From: Pieris napi
Lineage: Eukaryota > Arthropoda > Insecta > Lepidoptera > Pieridae
Reading direction: 5' to 3'
NCBI RefSeq assembly: GCF_905475465.1
Contig: NC_062252.1
Span: forward strand, 11,036,001 to 11,100,000
Length of the DNA stretch: 64,000 nt
The translations under genes were made by a program, and so were the position numbers. The notes beneath the pieces are model-generated. The model had not been told where the DNA came from, ran no database searches, and was given only the letters and a program-made list of their open reading frames with translations. Each line of letters begins with the position of its first letter. Within the stretch, counting starts at the first letter, position 1. Shown in pieces: positions 34,650 through 44,456 of this stretch.

Positions 34650-36055
34650 CCTCTCTCCTTAGAATCGAGATTATCCTCAGGGTTTGGATGATCTCGAATA
34701 TTCTGTTTAGGTTGAAACATAATTTTCTTAATTCTATTTTTAAATGCTAATAAAATGACACATGTCATGAGTAAAAAACTTATTACTATATTAATTATAC
34801 CAAAGAACCATTGATTTAATTCACATTCACTAACACTTGTAGGAACACTATTTTTCACCAAAAGGTTTAAGAGTTGAACGTCTGCAAGGTCAATTCCATC
34901 TAAATTCAGACGCTTGTTCTGTGACTTAATTTCGCTGGAGATTAACGGTAGGTTTACAATTGGGAATCGGGTAAACGCGATATCGTTTCCCTGGTGTTCG
35001 TGTCTTTTCAAGTTGAAATCCTTGATTCTTATCGAACAATCATCATCTAGGGTTAACAGGTAAGTGCCCATTAATGGCTCATGTGAAACGTCGTTGTCAC
35101 ACATTTTAGATATAATGGTTTCTATTCTAGAAAATATTATCCAATGATTTTGTTGTACTAAATAAATCTTGACATCTTCGATTAGAACGGGCACAGGACG
35201 ACATGAAGATGTGTTGGGGGAAAAATTCATTAGTGTAGTAATACATTCGTCCTTCAATACCGGTGCAGTTTCAAATTCAGGACATAAAAATCGGTTTTCA
35301 TCTAATTCTTGGCATGGTTGTGAGAGCGGCTCGACTTTCAACCCTTTCACTAGGACATAGGGATACTTAGGAAGGATAATGTTAGATATATTATTACTAT
35401 TACTATGCACTGGTAAAGGTATTAATTTATAATAATTATAAAGTTCATTTTTAATTAAGGGTATGTGCATAATAAACTTTATCTGATTTTGTTTGATATA
35501 CGCTTCCATCTCAATATTCAGTTCAATTTTTACAATATTTTCAATATTCACTGGAAATACTAAATTATACATAGATTCTATTTCTTTTAAAATTGACAGT
35601 AATTCCTTAGTATCAATAATAGATTGATGTAATATTTTAATCCTAGCAAAAGCGAGAGCTGTTTCAATTTCATTTAGTCTTGAGTAAATAGTTTGAAAGT
35701 TGTGGGTAAAAATATTATAAAAATGAATAATTTCATTGCTCATTTGTAACATTTTAGAATTGTTTAACCTGAGATCTATGTCCTCAAAACGTTCATTAAT
35801 TTGAATGAAATTATTCCGTGTTACATTAATAATTTTTGTTACAGTACTCATCATTTCGGAAACTATGGTTATTTTATTAGTAATAGCGTCCTGTCTAGTT
35901 TTTAATTTATTAATTAAATCTTCATATCTGATAGCATCTTCATTATCAAGATTGCCAGTTATTGCTTTAATGAATGTTCCAATAGGATTCAATAAACCAC
36001 GTTTAGATTTTGAAGTCGCAACTAGTTGCTTATATTTTTCCACTGTTATATTCAT
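34613..36055 (-). pseudogene. env: Errantivirus envelope protein, main part (cleavage site to tail)
   Basis: 480 codons. Env would mediate membrane fusion. Residues 16-19 are KSKR followed by GLLNPIGTFIKAITGN: a furin-type cleavage site and a fusion-peptide-like segment, as in baculovirus F and errantivirus Env. A long helical, Asn/Ile-rich stretch follows (about 25-190), then a Cys-bearing ectodomain (cysteines near 250-345), a membrane segment at about 417-438 (FFGIINIVISFLLMTCVILL) and a basic tail. The listed start is an internal Met. The true N-terminus is in another frame (36055-36331), so env is broken between 36058 and 36103. The last residues run through the purine tract and into the LTR. 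Confidence 0.9.
34650..34660 (-). promoter_or_regulatory. Polypurine tract, plus-strand primer
   Basis: AAGGAGAGAGG on the - strand directly precedes the LTR start AGTTAT. It is also env coding sequence. Confidence 0.85.
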
Positions 36056-36331
36056 TATGAAACTAGTTTGTAACTTACTTCTTGGAAGTGAAAATTGAAT
36101 AGGCTAGTGTCGAAACAATTTTGGACTTCGGTTTTAAGTGTTAAGAAGTTATTTTTATTTATCTCTAGTTCGTCGTTGATAGCTTTAAAATCTAAAATCT
36201 TTATCACGGTCCATCTGTCGTAAGCTACTACTGCTTGACCTTCTTTAATGGGTAGGAGGCCTGGGTTTCGATTAATCTTTTGCAGTTGAAGGGCCTGGCT
36301 TGGGGTCAGATGTACCAGCAGGAGTAACAAC
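36055..36331 (-). pseudogene. env: Errantivirus envelope protein, N-terminal part (signal sequence)
   Basis: A frame open from the candidate splice acceptor at 36331 codes a run of Leu followed by VHLTPSQA, then about 75 hydrophilic residues, to a TAA at 36055-36057. The Leu-rich start ending in small residues is a signal peptide core but has no ATG of its own here; the ATG is supplied by the spliced leader (41655-41657). The frame differs from the main env frame, which is open back to 36103, so one indel in 36058-36103 separates the two. There is a T-run of four at 36092-36095. Role: the surface subunit start, cleaved in the secretory path. Confidence 0.75.
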
Positions 36332-36333
36332 CT
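36328..36333 (-). promoter_or_regulatory. Candidate env splice acceptor
   Basis: On the - strand CCCTTCACAG ends at 36332 and the exon would start at 36331. One base into the exon begins the Leu-rich signal sequence, matching the phase left by the donor at 41641. Confidence 0.75.
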
Positions 36334-36353
36334 GTGAAGGGCGTTTTAAATCT

Positions 36354-38009
36354 TTAGTATGTACCTACCTTAGTTTTTCGTTTCTGAGTTATCACTGGAA
36401 CAACGTTTCTATGAATCGGACCCAATACTCGGGCTTTTTGATAACGAGCCTTATCCTTACTACGTCGCGTATTAACTCCCTTTATAAACACGGTATCGCC
36501 TATGTCTATTTCTAACTCTTTTTCACCGCCATGTTTCTCAATTAAATGCTGTTTTTGATGTATGATTTTATCGGTTAAATATTGATATAAGAATTTAGTT
36601 TTACGAGCATGTTCCTTAACTAATTGTTGTGTATACATTTTATTAAAATCTACAGAAAATATATGATTAGACTCGGTATGCCCAAATACGACTTCAAAGG
36701 GTGTTAAGCCTGTAGTAGAATAGATTGAATGGTTATAAGACATAATCGCATAAGTCATTACATCCGATGCATCAGTTATCTTCCGTTCGTATTTAGCTAT
36801 TCTATATATTTCGATGATAGTGGAATGAAATCTTTCGACTATCCCCATTGAGTTGGGGTTATGTGGAGTACTAATGTGAAGATTTATTTTGTAAAATGAT
36901 AGAAGATCTCTTAATAATGCATTATTAAACTCGGCTCCGGGATCCGCACTAATTCGTCCAGGTACGCCGTATAAAGAAAAATATTTTATTAAAGCCCTAA
37001 CTACTTCGGGAGTTGAGCGTGAACTTATTAAAAATGCCTGTCCTAATTTACTAAAACCATCTACTATAGTGAGGTAATATTGTCCTTCTATTGAAAATGT
37101 ATCGATGAATAACACCTGAAACGGTCTATCTTGTGTTTGTGTCAATTGCAATTCAGGTTTTAGAGGTCTCCTATCGTACTTCATCTTTTTACAAGTTTCA
37201 CAAGCGTTAACTACACTCGCAACAGTTTGTTCCATGTTGTTCCAGAAATATGTTCTTTTTAAATGAATTAAAGTCTCTTTAATACCACGGTGACTATTTT
37301 TCCCATCATGATATTTGAGAATTATATCTCGCTGTTCCTCTTCATTAGCTACGTAAATGACTCGTTTTGTGCATTCATAAAATTTAACAGTGCCTTTTTT
37401 AAAAAGTGATATTGTAACCGCCGCAAATTCCTTACGGTGTTGTTCATCTTCAAAGTAAAAGAAATATTTTATATTAGGTTTTGTGTATTCTTTTAAAAAG
37501 TTTTTAATTAAGTCTATATTATTCACAGGTAAGTGTACCTCTAATATTTTTTGTTTCGGCCTAGATAAATTTTTAACTAATATTTCTTTCCTATTCCAGG
37601 GGAATACAAGTACTTGATTTGGCTTTGTGTCTATAGCTTCTTGCAGAATACATATACCGTCTGTATCTATATCCTCTGCGGAATGGATTGTGCTCATTAT
37701 TTCAGATGCAGTAATGGTGCTAGACCCTAATGATTCCAAACTGAGTGTTCGTTCAGAAGCTGGAGATACTTCCATAGGTGTTGGAGGGTTTTCTTGATGT
37801 TGGTTTCTAGCTAAGCGGGTTATCTCTTCTGTTAGATTGTCAATGTGACTTTGAAGATTTCGTTCATTTATGTCCACGTTTACCTTTAGCGAGATATCAT
37901 CATTGCCCAAAGCGTTGATTCTAATTCTGGATAATGCGTCTGCGTTTGAATTTTGCTTCCCATTTTTAAATACAATATCATAGTCAAATTCGGTAAACGT
38001 AATTTCCAA
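36354..38009 (-). pseudogene. pol: Errantivirus Pol, integrase part
   Basis: 551 codons open. It begins at the end of RNase H (EFDYDIVFKNGKQN, then NADALSRI). Next comes a linker, then a zinc-binding HHCC region (H near the KYHDGKNSHRGI segment, later CETC) and the integrase core. The catalytic triad is visible as FIDTF, ISADPGAEF and GIVERFHS (Asp, Asp, Glu), with DGFSKLGQAF between. A C-terminal DNA-binding-like part follows (DIGDTVFIKG). It should be one protein with the RT frame, but that frame ends at 37886 and the two overlap at about 38000, so a one-base loss separates them, probably in a short A-run near 38006-38009. The integrase itself is intact as a frame. Stop at 36354, 21 bases before the env acceptor. 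Confidence 0.9.
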
Positions 38010-40093
38010 CGTGTTAATTTGGTATTCGGTTCCTTTATTGAGTTAAGCCAGGTTAACGGCCTGTGATCGGTGTATATCGTGAATTTATGTCCATATAAAT
38101 AAGGCCGGAAATATTTTGTCGCCCAGACGATAGCCAATAACTCTCTTTCTATTGTGCTGTATCGTGTCTCTGCTTCGTTCAGCGTACGACTTGCGAAAGC
38201 GATGGGTTTGTCGCTACCAATTTGGCCTTGGGAAAGTACTGCACCTAATGCGACATTGGATGCGTCTGTTGTAAGGACAAATGGTTTACTGAAATCCGGA
38301 AATTGTAAAATAGGCGCGTTAACTAAAAGTTCCTTGCACTTTTCAAAGGCTTCTATGTATTCGGGCTTGGTGATGTCAATTTTATTCTTTTTTTTTAAAC
38401 AAGATGTCAATGGCTGTGTTATTTTAGAGAAATCTCTAATGAACTTTCGATAGTAACCAACGAGGCCTAAGAAACTCTTTATTTCAGTTGATGTACGTGG
38501 AATCGGGAATTCTAAAACTGCTTTAATTTTATCATTGTTTGGCATAAGGCCTTCTTTAGATATGGTGTGTCCTAGGTATAGAACCTCTTTTCGGAGAAAT
38601 TCGCTTTTGTCTAGTGTAACCTTTAAATTAGTCTCACGTAAACGTTCAAAAATTTTCTTAAGTTTTACTATATGTTCTTGTAAACTAGCTGAGTATACAA
38701 TTATGTCATCTAAGTATACCATGCAGTGTAATCCTTGTAGGCCGCGTAAAACGTTATCCATTGCTCTTTGGAACGTTGCCGGTGCTGTTTTTAAGCCAAA
38801 CGGCATTCTTTTGAATTCATAGTGACCTGATTGTGTAGTAAACGCTGTTTTGTGCTGATCTTCCTTTTGGACTTCAATTTGATGGTAACCACTTTCTAAA
38901 TCAATTGTGGTAAAGTACTGTGATTTACCTAATTTATCAAAAAGTTCCGATATGTTAGGCAAAGGATACTTGTCATCTATTGTGATTTCGTTCAAACGTC
39001 TATAGTCGATAACCATTCTATATTTTGGTTCGCCGGACGCATCTAGCTTTTTCGGTACCAAATGAACTGGTGCACTATAAGGGGAAAATGAATTTTGTAT
39101 GACGTTATCTTCTAAGAGTTTATTCACCTGTTTTTCTATCTCTTGATTTTGAGAAGCAGGATGTCTATAAGGTCTAATATAAATGGGGTCTTCGTTAACT
39201 GTCCTAATTTTGTGTTTAACCTGATTTGTGAATGATAAAGGAATTTTATCAGAATAAAATATATCACGAAACTCGTAACATAGTTTAGAGATTGCGTCAC
39301 GTTCCTCACTATTCATATGATCTAAACGAAGCTTGGACAAATTTTCTTTTAAAATATTATCAATTGTTAAAGTTTCATTTATAAAATTACTTTTACAAAT
39401 TTCACTTATTTTAAAAACTGAGACTTTAATAGGTTCCTTAAAAGTTATTTTAAATGGTTTCTCGGATACATTTTGTATTACGGTGGTTGCAAAGAAGTTT
39501 TCACATGTAACGATAGCATTTGGCATACGAACGCCATTACTGAAATATACCTGTTCTACTATGGCATCTCCATTTTGTAGGTTAGTAGGGATTTTAATTT
39601 TTGATTCTGTTCTGGGTTCAATTATAACTTCGTATGGAGGACTATATAATATAGGTATGGCAGAACCAGTTGTATACAGTATTTGATTTTTCATATCAAT
39701 GCTAGCTTCTAATTCCTTTAATAAATCTGAGCCAATTAAACCATGATATCTAGCATCTACATCATATACGTAAAATTTATGCATTAAAGGACTATTAAAA
39801 ATATACGGCAAAGGGATGTATACTACTTCGTTATGTGTACTTTGAGCATGAGTGCTAACGACTGTAAATGGTTCATAGCTTTTATATTCATTAAAAAATT
39901 CATTTACTTTAGAAGGACTGATAAACGAACGACTACTACCGGTGTCTATAAGAAATTTTGAGTTTAGTTCCGGAATTAATATATGTGGTAACTTTAAAAT
40001 GCTATCACAATAGTTAAGATTTATTATTTCGGAATATGATTCGAGGCTTCTTCCTGAAAATTTACTTCCTGTGATTCTATTTCCTCGTTGTCT
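37886..40093 (-). pseudogene. pol: Errantivirus Pol, protease-RT-RNase H part
   Basis: The frame is open from 40093, overlapping the end of gag in the -1 frame, and would be entered by slippage at 40057-40063. Protease: FLIDTGSSRSF with the DTG active site at 39938-39946. RT: conserved VIDYRRLNEITI, TIDLESGYHQIE (first Asp) and VYLDDIIVYS (YLDD at about 38706-38717). RNase H: LTTDASNVALGAVLSQGQ, TIERELLAIVWA and IYTDHRPLTWLN, with the usual Asp/Glu residues. All catalytic residues of RT are present. The frame then runs off into an unrelated tail to 37886 because of the break near 38008. Reverse transcription and RNase H take place in the particle. Confidence 0.92.
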
Positions 40094-41325
40094 TTAGAAT
40101 TTTCTTGATTTTCTAACAAATTAAAATTTTCACACATGGCTGTTTCGCTTGATTCATAGTTATCGTAATCGCAATAGTCGTTGTAATAGTATGGTTCGTA
40201 ATAATATTCAGAGTCATTAATCATATTTTGTCTTATCGGCGCGGTTCGCATAGAAACGTCTGTGTTACCTGGTTGTGGATTCTGTTTTTGGTGTGGTATA
40301 CCGAATCTAGGACCCTGCTGTGGCTGGTAACCAAATTTATAGTTTTGTTGAGGTATACCGAATCGACTATTATTTTGAGGCGAAATTCCAAATCGATAAT
40401 TATTTTGCGGGGGCATTCCAAATTTAAAGTTATTCTGTGGTGGTATCCCGAATTTAAAGTTGTTCTGTGGTGGTATCCCGAATTTAAAGTTATTTTGGGT
40501 GGGCATTCCAAACTTAACGTGATTTTGTGGGGGAATTCCGTATTTTAAATTATTCTGTGGGGGAATTCCGTATTTAAAGTTATTCTGTGGGGGAATTCCG
40601 TATTTAAAGTTATTCTGTGGAGGCACATTTGATGCTAAATTATTTTGAGGAGAAATGCCAGGTTTAAAATTATTTTGAGAAGGAATTCCAGGTTTAAAAT
40701 TATTTTGTTGAGGGGATACACTATTCTTCCACAATTTATTTTTAATAGAATATTGATAATGAAAATTAACCTCTTCAGTAACAACACTTAATGCATTCTC
40801 TAAATTAGTACAGCCCTTTAGGCGAACAATACGTAAAAGATCTTCAGATAAATTATAAAGGAATACATTAAGAGCCGTATTATTATAAATTATTAATTTG
40901 GCTGCTTTAATACTCTCATCGGTTAACCTATTAACCTTTGAGGTTAGGGAACTTTTAACACTTTGTATTCTTTGACAGAACTCTATATATGATTCTCCAG
41001 ATTTAATTTTTAATGATTCTAATTCTATTGCTATACATTCTTCTGAACGCGGGTCGCCGAAATGTTGAGTCAATATATCTTTAAAATGATCCCATGATGT
41101 AATATTTTGATTTTCACTTAATAGCGTTGCCGCTTTACCCACTAAGCGACTAGTTATTGCATGAAATAAGTATAAATTTTGGGCGGCATTACCTTCGACT
41201 CTAAATTCTTTTATCACATATTCACTTTTTGCAATAAATAAATTTAGTAAGTTTTCTGTCCCATCATATTTGGGAATCAAGGACAAAACCTCCCTTGGTA
41301 CAAATTTAAATGTTTCCATTGACAT
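40024..41325 (-). CDS. gag: Errantivirus Gag with decapeptide FG-type repeats
   Basis: 433 codons, intact. It forms the particle shell. Residues 1-200 are a capsid-like helical part (LIPKYDGTENLLNLFIAKSE near the start, then HFKDILTQHFGDPRSEECIA). No CCHC knuckle is present. Instead residues 206-345 (40291-40710) hold 14 tandem decapeptides of form QNNFK[PYF]GIPP, eight with a Phe-Gly dipeptide and three with Tyr-Gly. Residues 373-390 are Tyr/Asp-rich (nine Tyr) and the end is acidic. The start is the first ATG after the leader, 527 bases past the LTR. The end overlaps pol. Gag of errantiviruses commonly lacks a zinc knuckle, but a long FG-like array is not something I recognise from the family. 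Confidence 0.92.
   Translation of the reverse strand: MSMETFKFVPREVLSLIPKYDGTENLLNLFIAKSEYVIKEFRVEGNAAQNLYLFHAITSRLVGKAATLLSENQNITSWDHFKDILTQHFGDPRSEECIAIELESLKIKSGESYIEFCQRIQSVKSSLTSKVNRLTDESIKAAKLIIYNNTALNVFLYNLSEDLLRIVRLKGCTNLENALSVVTEEVNFHYQYSIKNKLWKNSVSPQQNNFKPGIPSQNNFKPGISPQNNLASNVPPQNNFKYGIPPQNNFKYGIPPQNNLKYGIPPQNHVKFGMPTQNNFKFGIPPQNNFKFGIPPQNNFKFGMPPQNNYRFGISPQNNSRFGIPQQNYKFGYQPQQGPRFGIPHQKQNPQPGNTDVSMRTAPIRQNMINDSEYYYEPYYYNDYCDYDNYESSETAMCENFNLLENQENSKDNEEIESQEVNFQEEASNHIPK
40057..40063 (-). promoter_or_regulatory. -1 frameshift heptamer A AAT TTT in gag
   Basis: In the gag frame the codons are GTA AAT TTT CAG, so the heptamer fits X XXY YYZ. It lies 33 bases before the gag stop and inside the zone (40024-40093) where the -1 frame is open into pol. 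A downstream structure was not assessed. Confidence 0.75.
40291..40710 (-). repeat. 30-bp coding tandem repeat, about 14 units, in gag
   Basis: On the + strand the unit is roughly TTATTCTGTGGTGGTATCCC plus GAATTTAAAG. Units nearest the middle are almost identical; the outer ones are diverged, as expected of an array that grows by unequal exchange or RT slippage. Confidence 0.93.
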
Positions 41326-41639
41326 TTTTAGTCTTTAATTTTATATATAAGAATACAATATAATCACTTACACTTCTTTAAATTACTTACTTATATAATT
41401 TTGAATTTGCAATAAATCCGTACTAATTAATAATATAATTTTTTATCTATCTCTATATTTAATCTATATTATATTGCCTATTCTTGTGCAATATAATTTT
41501 AAAACTACAGTTCCTAATCTAATTACACTCTGAGTACAATTTTATTCGTAGATTTGGTACGAAACAAAATCAGATAATGTAATAATATATAATATGTGGA
41601 ATAAAATGAATTTTAGCGGGAAGTGAAAAGGTTTACTCA

Positions 41640-41657
41640 CCGCCAGCCCAATTCCAT
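41640..41657 (-). promoter_or_regulatory. Leader ATG and candidate env splice donor
   Basis: An ATG at 41657-41655 is followed by four more codons and two bases, then GTGAGT (from 41640), a consensus donor. The two leftover bases match the single base after the acceptor at 36331. Read without splicing, this ATG leads nowhere useful, which supports its use in a spliced env mRNA. Confidence 0.75.
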
Positions 41658-41834
41658 TCTTCCTGAGTCACTAATCACACATTGCACCGGATATTAATTT
41701 AATGCTCTTCTATTTGACTTATTTATTTGATTCGAGGATTTTCACTCTGCTATTAGACAGTCCACGGTATTTCAAGAACTATGAAAATCGATTTGAGTAT
41801 TTTCAATTTAGTTATATACTCGCGGGATGTGAAA

Positions 41835-41852
41835 ATCCTACCGGCTGCGCCA
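41835..41852 (-). promoter_or_regulatory. Primer-binding site of the provirus
   Basis: TGGCGCAGCCGGTAGGAT starts at the last base of the LTR. The TGGCGCAG..GGTAGGA form resembles the serine-tRNA site of 17.6/297-type errantiviruses; the tRNA assignment is an inference. Confidence 0.65.
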
Positions 41853-42079
41853 GTCAAAACGCGAGGTCGCGCTGGAGCGTTTTTAAAAAGAATAAAATTT
41901 TATTTTTTAATTAATATTTAATCAACCGGTTACATTGGTGATTAGCTTAAGACTAACTTATAAACTTAATATCGAATAATCGAGACTGGGAGCTAGACAG
42001 TCCGTCAGCATATTCCGTGAGAACACGCGTGGGCGTTTCTGTTTAAAGATTAGGAAATATGTCTTGTGACTGTATAACT
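41852..42079 (-). repeat. 5' LTR of the provirus, 228 bp
   Basis: Identical to 34422-34649 as far as I can read. It should hold the promoter; an AATAAA-type signal lies in its AT-rich part (AAAATAAAATTTTATTC). Confidence 0.95.
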
Positions 42080-42083
42080 ACCT
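42080..42083. repeat. Target-site duplication of the provirus, right
   Basis: ACCT, as on the left side. Confidence 0.85.
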
Positions 42084-42204
42084 ATTGTTTGCTTTATCTA
42101 AATTCTTCAAAGCTTTGCGGCGGTTAGCTTTGTGACAACGACTTACTTGCATAATAAGTTAATGTGTTAATGTATTCTCCTCTCTATTTGTCATTGAAAG
42201 AGTT

Positions 42205-44456
42205 TTAGTCAGCAGATTGGGACGGGATGCGGTCTTTCTTTGCGTCCTACCCTTGGGGGCCTATGTGCTTTTCGCCGGAAGCTCCAGATTCCGTCGCCGC
42301 CTCTGTCGCCGAAGTGGTTCTGCAGGGCATGGAACTCTTTATTCCATTTTCTGCGGTGCCGATCGGTGGCAAGTCTCAGCCCTGGTTTAAACGTTCTTGC
42401 AAGGCGGCCTCGCGTCGAAAGCGAGAATGCTTTAAGGCATGGGCGGAAGCGGCGAAATCTCGTGATGCCAATACCAGCGAACTTAAAACAGCATATAACT
42501 CAGCCTCCAGGTCCTTCAAACGGGAAATCACTAAGGCAAAGTCAGAGCACATTGCCAGATTTGGCGAGAGATTGGCCCAACTCCCTTCAGGGACTCGAGC
42601 CTTCTGGTCTCTCGCCAAAGCTGTCCAGGGGAATTTTTGTCAGCCCTCCATTCCGCCACTGCACAGGGAGGATGACTCTCTGGCCCACACTGCGAAGGAG
42701 AAGGCCGACCTTTTGGGCTGTCTCTTCGCGTCCAACTCGACTTTGGATGACCGAGGGAGATCACCACCGACCATTTCGCGGTGTGATTCCTCGATGCCGG
42801 AAATCACATTCCGGCAACGTGCTGTCCGCAAAGCACTATCTTCCTTGGACATTCATAAGTCGAGCGGGCCGGATGGTATCCCCCAATTGTGCTGCGTACT
42901 TGTGCTCCTGAGTTGGCTCCGGTCTTAACGCGCCTTTTCCGGTACCTGTACTCGCTCGGCACTGTCCCGAAGTGCTGGAAGACCGCTTCGATACATCCGA
43001 TCCCAAAAAAGGCGATCGCTCTGATCCGTCCAACTATCGCCCAATAGCTATAACCTCCTTGTTCTCCAAAATAATGGAAACCATTATTAATTGCCAGCTC
43101 TTGAGTAATCTAGAAGGCCACCAGTTGATTAGCGATTCTCAGTACGGCTTTCGTCGTGGTCGCTCAGCTGGTGACCTCCTTGTATACCTTACCCATAGGT
43201 GGGCAGAGGCAATTGAGTCCAAGGGGGAGGCGCTGGCGGTAAGTTTGGACATAGCGAAAGCCTTCGATCGGGTGTGGCACAGAGCACTGCTCTCGAAGCT
43301 TCCAGCCTATGGGCTTCCCGAGAAATTATGCGATTGGATCTCCAGCTTTCTGGCCGATCGGAGCATCAAGGTCGTCATCGACGGAGCATGTTCCGACCTT
43401 AAACCCGTGAACGCTGGGGTCCCACAAGGCTGTGTTCTATCCCCGACCCTATTTCTTCTGCATATCAATGATATGTTGCAACTTAGCAACATTCACTGCT
43501 ATGCGGATGACAGCACTGGGGATATTCTTTACACTGGCCGGGCAGGTATTTCTCGGGCAGTTGTTGATGAGTACCGGAACAAACTTGTGTCTGTCGAAAC
43601 TCTACTACGTGGAGTCTCAGACTGGGGCAGACAAAACCTAGTCCAATTTAACCCCAAGAAGACACAAGTTTGCGCGTTTTCCGCTAAAAAAACACCCTTT
43701 GTCGCTACTCCTCTTTTCGAAAACACTCTTCTTAAAGCCACAGCCAGCATTGGAATACTTGGCGTTGACATATCGAACGACGTTCAGTTTCGCGGTCACT
43801 TGGAGGGAAAGGCTAAATTAGCCTCCAAAAAGCTTGGTGTGCTCAGCAAGGCGAGGCGGTACTTCACTCCGGGCCACCGCATGCAACTATATAAAGCGCA
43901 AATTCGGCCCCACATGGAATACTGCTCTCACCTCTGGGCGGGGGCTCCCCAGTACCAGCTCCTTACACTTGACCGTATACAACGCAGAGCGGTTCGAATC
44001 GTCGACGACCAATCCCTCTCCGAGCGGCTTGATCCTTTGGCGTTGCGTAGAGATGTGGGGTCACTCTGTATCTTCTACCGCATTTACCATGGAGAGTGTT
44101 CAGAGGAGTTGTTCGGATTAATACCTGCAGCTGAATTTCATCATCGGACGTCGAGACAGAATACGAAATTCCACCCGTATCACCTCGACGTCCGCCGTTC
44201 CACAACTGAGCGTTTTTCAAGGCAGTTTTTGCCGCGCACAACCACTATGTGGAACCAGCTGCCCACTGAAGTATTTCCGAACCAATTCGACTTAGGGTCC
44301 TTCAAGAAAAGAGCGTACCTATTCTTAAAAGGCCGGCAACGCACTCGCGAGCCCTCTGGCACTGAGAGTGTCCATGGGCGGCGGTATCACTTAACATCAG
44401 GTGAGCCTCCTGCCCGTTTGCCGCCCGTTCTATAAAAAAAAAAAAAAAAAAAAAAT
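42205..44456 (+). mobile_element. Non-LTR retrotransposon, 5'-truncated, inside the Tigger-like element
   Basis: Starts in mid-ORF (coding ADWDGMRSFF onward from about 42208) and ends in an A-run of about 22 at 44433-44456. ATTGAAA occurs before the start (42194-42200) and right after the A-run, a possible target duplication. It has the end of the endonuclease-RT linker, a full RT domain and the C-terminus. Its 3' end is the source-like sequence for fragments at 766, 8227, 31363, 46556 and 54533. Clade: Jockey/CR1-like group, not resolved further. Confidence 0.9.
42208..44435 (+). pseudogene. Non-LTR endonuclease/RT polyprotein, C-terminal two thirds, two frame breaks
   Basis: First piece (to about 42880): the linker before RT, with a basic helix and AVRKALSSLDIHKSSGPDGI, the start of RT motif 1. 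A frame change at a C-run of five (about 42881) leads to a middle piece reading RTCAPELAPVLTRLF and WKTASIHPIPKK, then a second change at an A-run of six (about 43004-43009) into the long piece 42972-44435. That piece has DPSNYRPIAITSLFSKIMET, QYGFRRGRSAGD, SLDIAKAFDRVWH (Asp), AGVPQGCVLSPTLF and HCYADDS (YADD at about 43499-43510): all RT catalytic residues are present. The C-terminus has the HLDVRRSTTERF and GEPPARLPP motifs seen in the short copies. Each break looks like one lost base in a homopolymer. Confidence 0.88.

Larger units (their letters stand above)
34422..42079 (-). mobile_element. Errantivirus-type Ty3/Gypsy provirus with gag, pol and env
   Basis: Two identical 228-bp LTRs bound a 7658-bp element with a 4-bp ACCT duplication. 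Reading on the - strand: 5' LTR, primer site, leader with a splice donor, gag, pol (protease, RT, RNase H, integrase), env, purine tract, 3' LTR. LTRs starting AGTTA, a 4-bp target duplication and an env related to baculovirus F proteins are all errantivirus traits. Identical LTRs mean a recent insertion. Pol and env each carry a frame break, so this copy as written should not make complete Pol or Env. Confidence 0.95.

Noticed and set aside
40228..40548. + strand ORF over the gag repeats
   Set aside because: Complement of the decapeptide array; the repeat makes any frame stay open.
42084..42204. Transposase coding remains of the Tigger-like element
   Set aside because: A short frame on the - strand (KANRRKALKNLDKAN) is open, but it is too short to assign to a pogo/CENP-B-type transposase.
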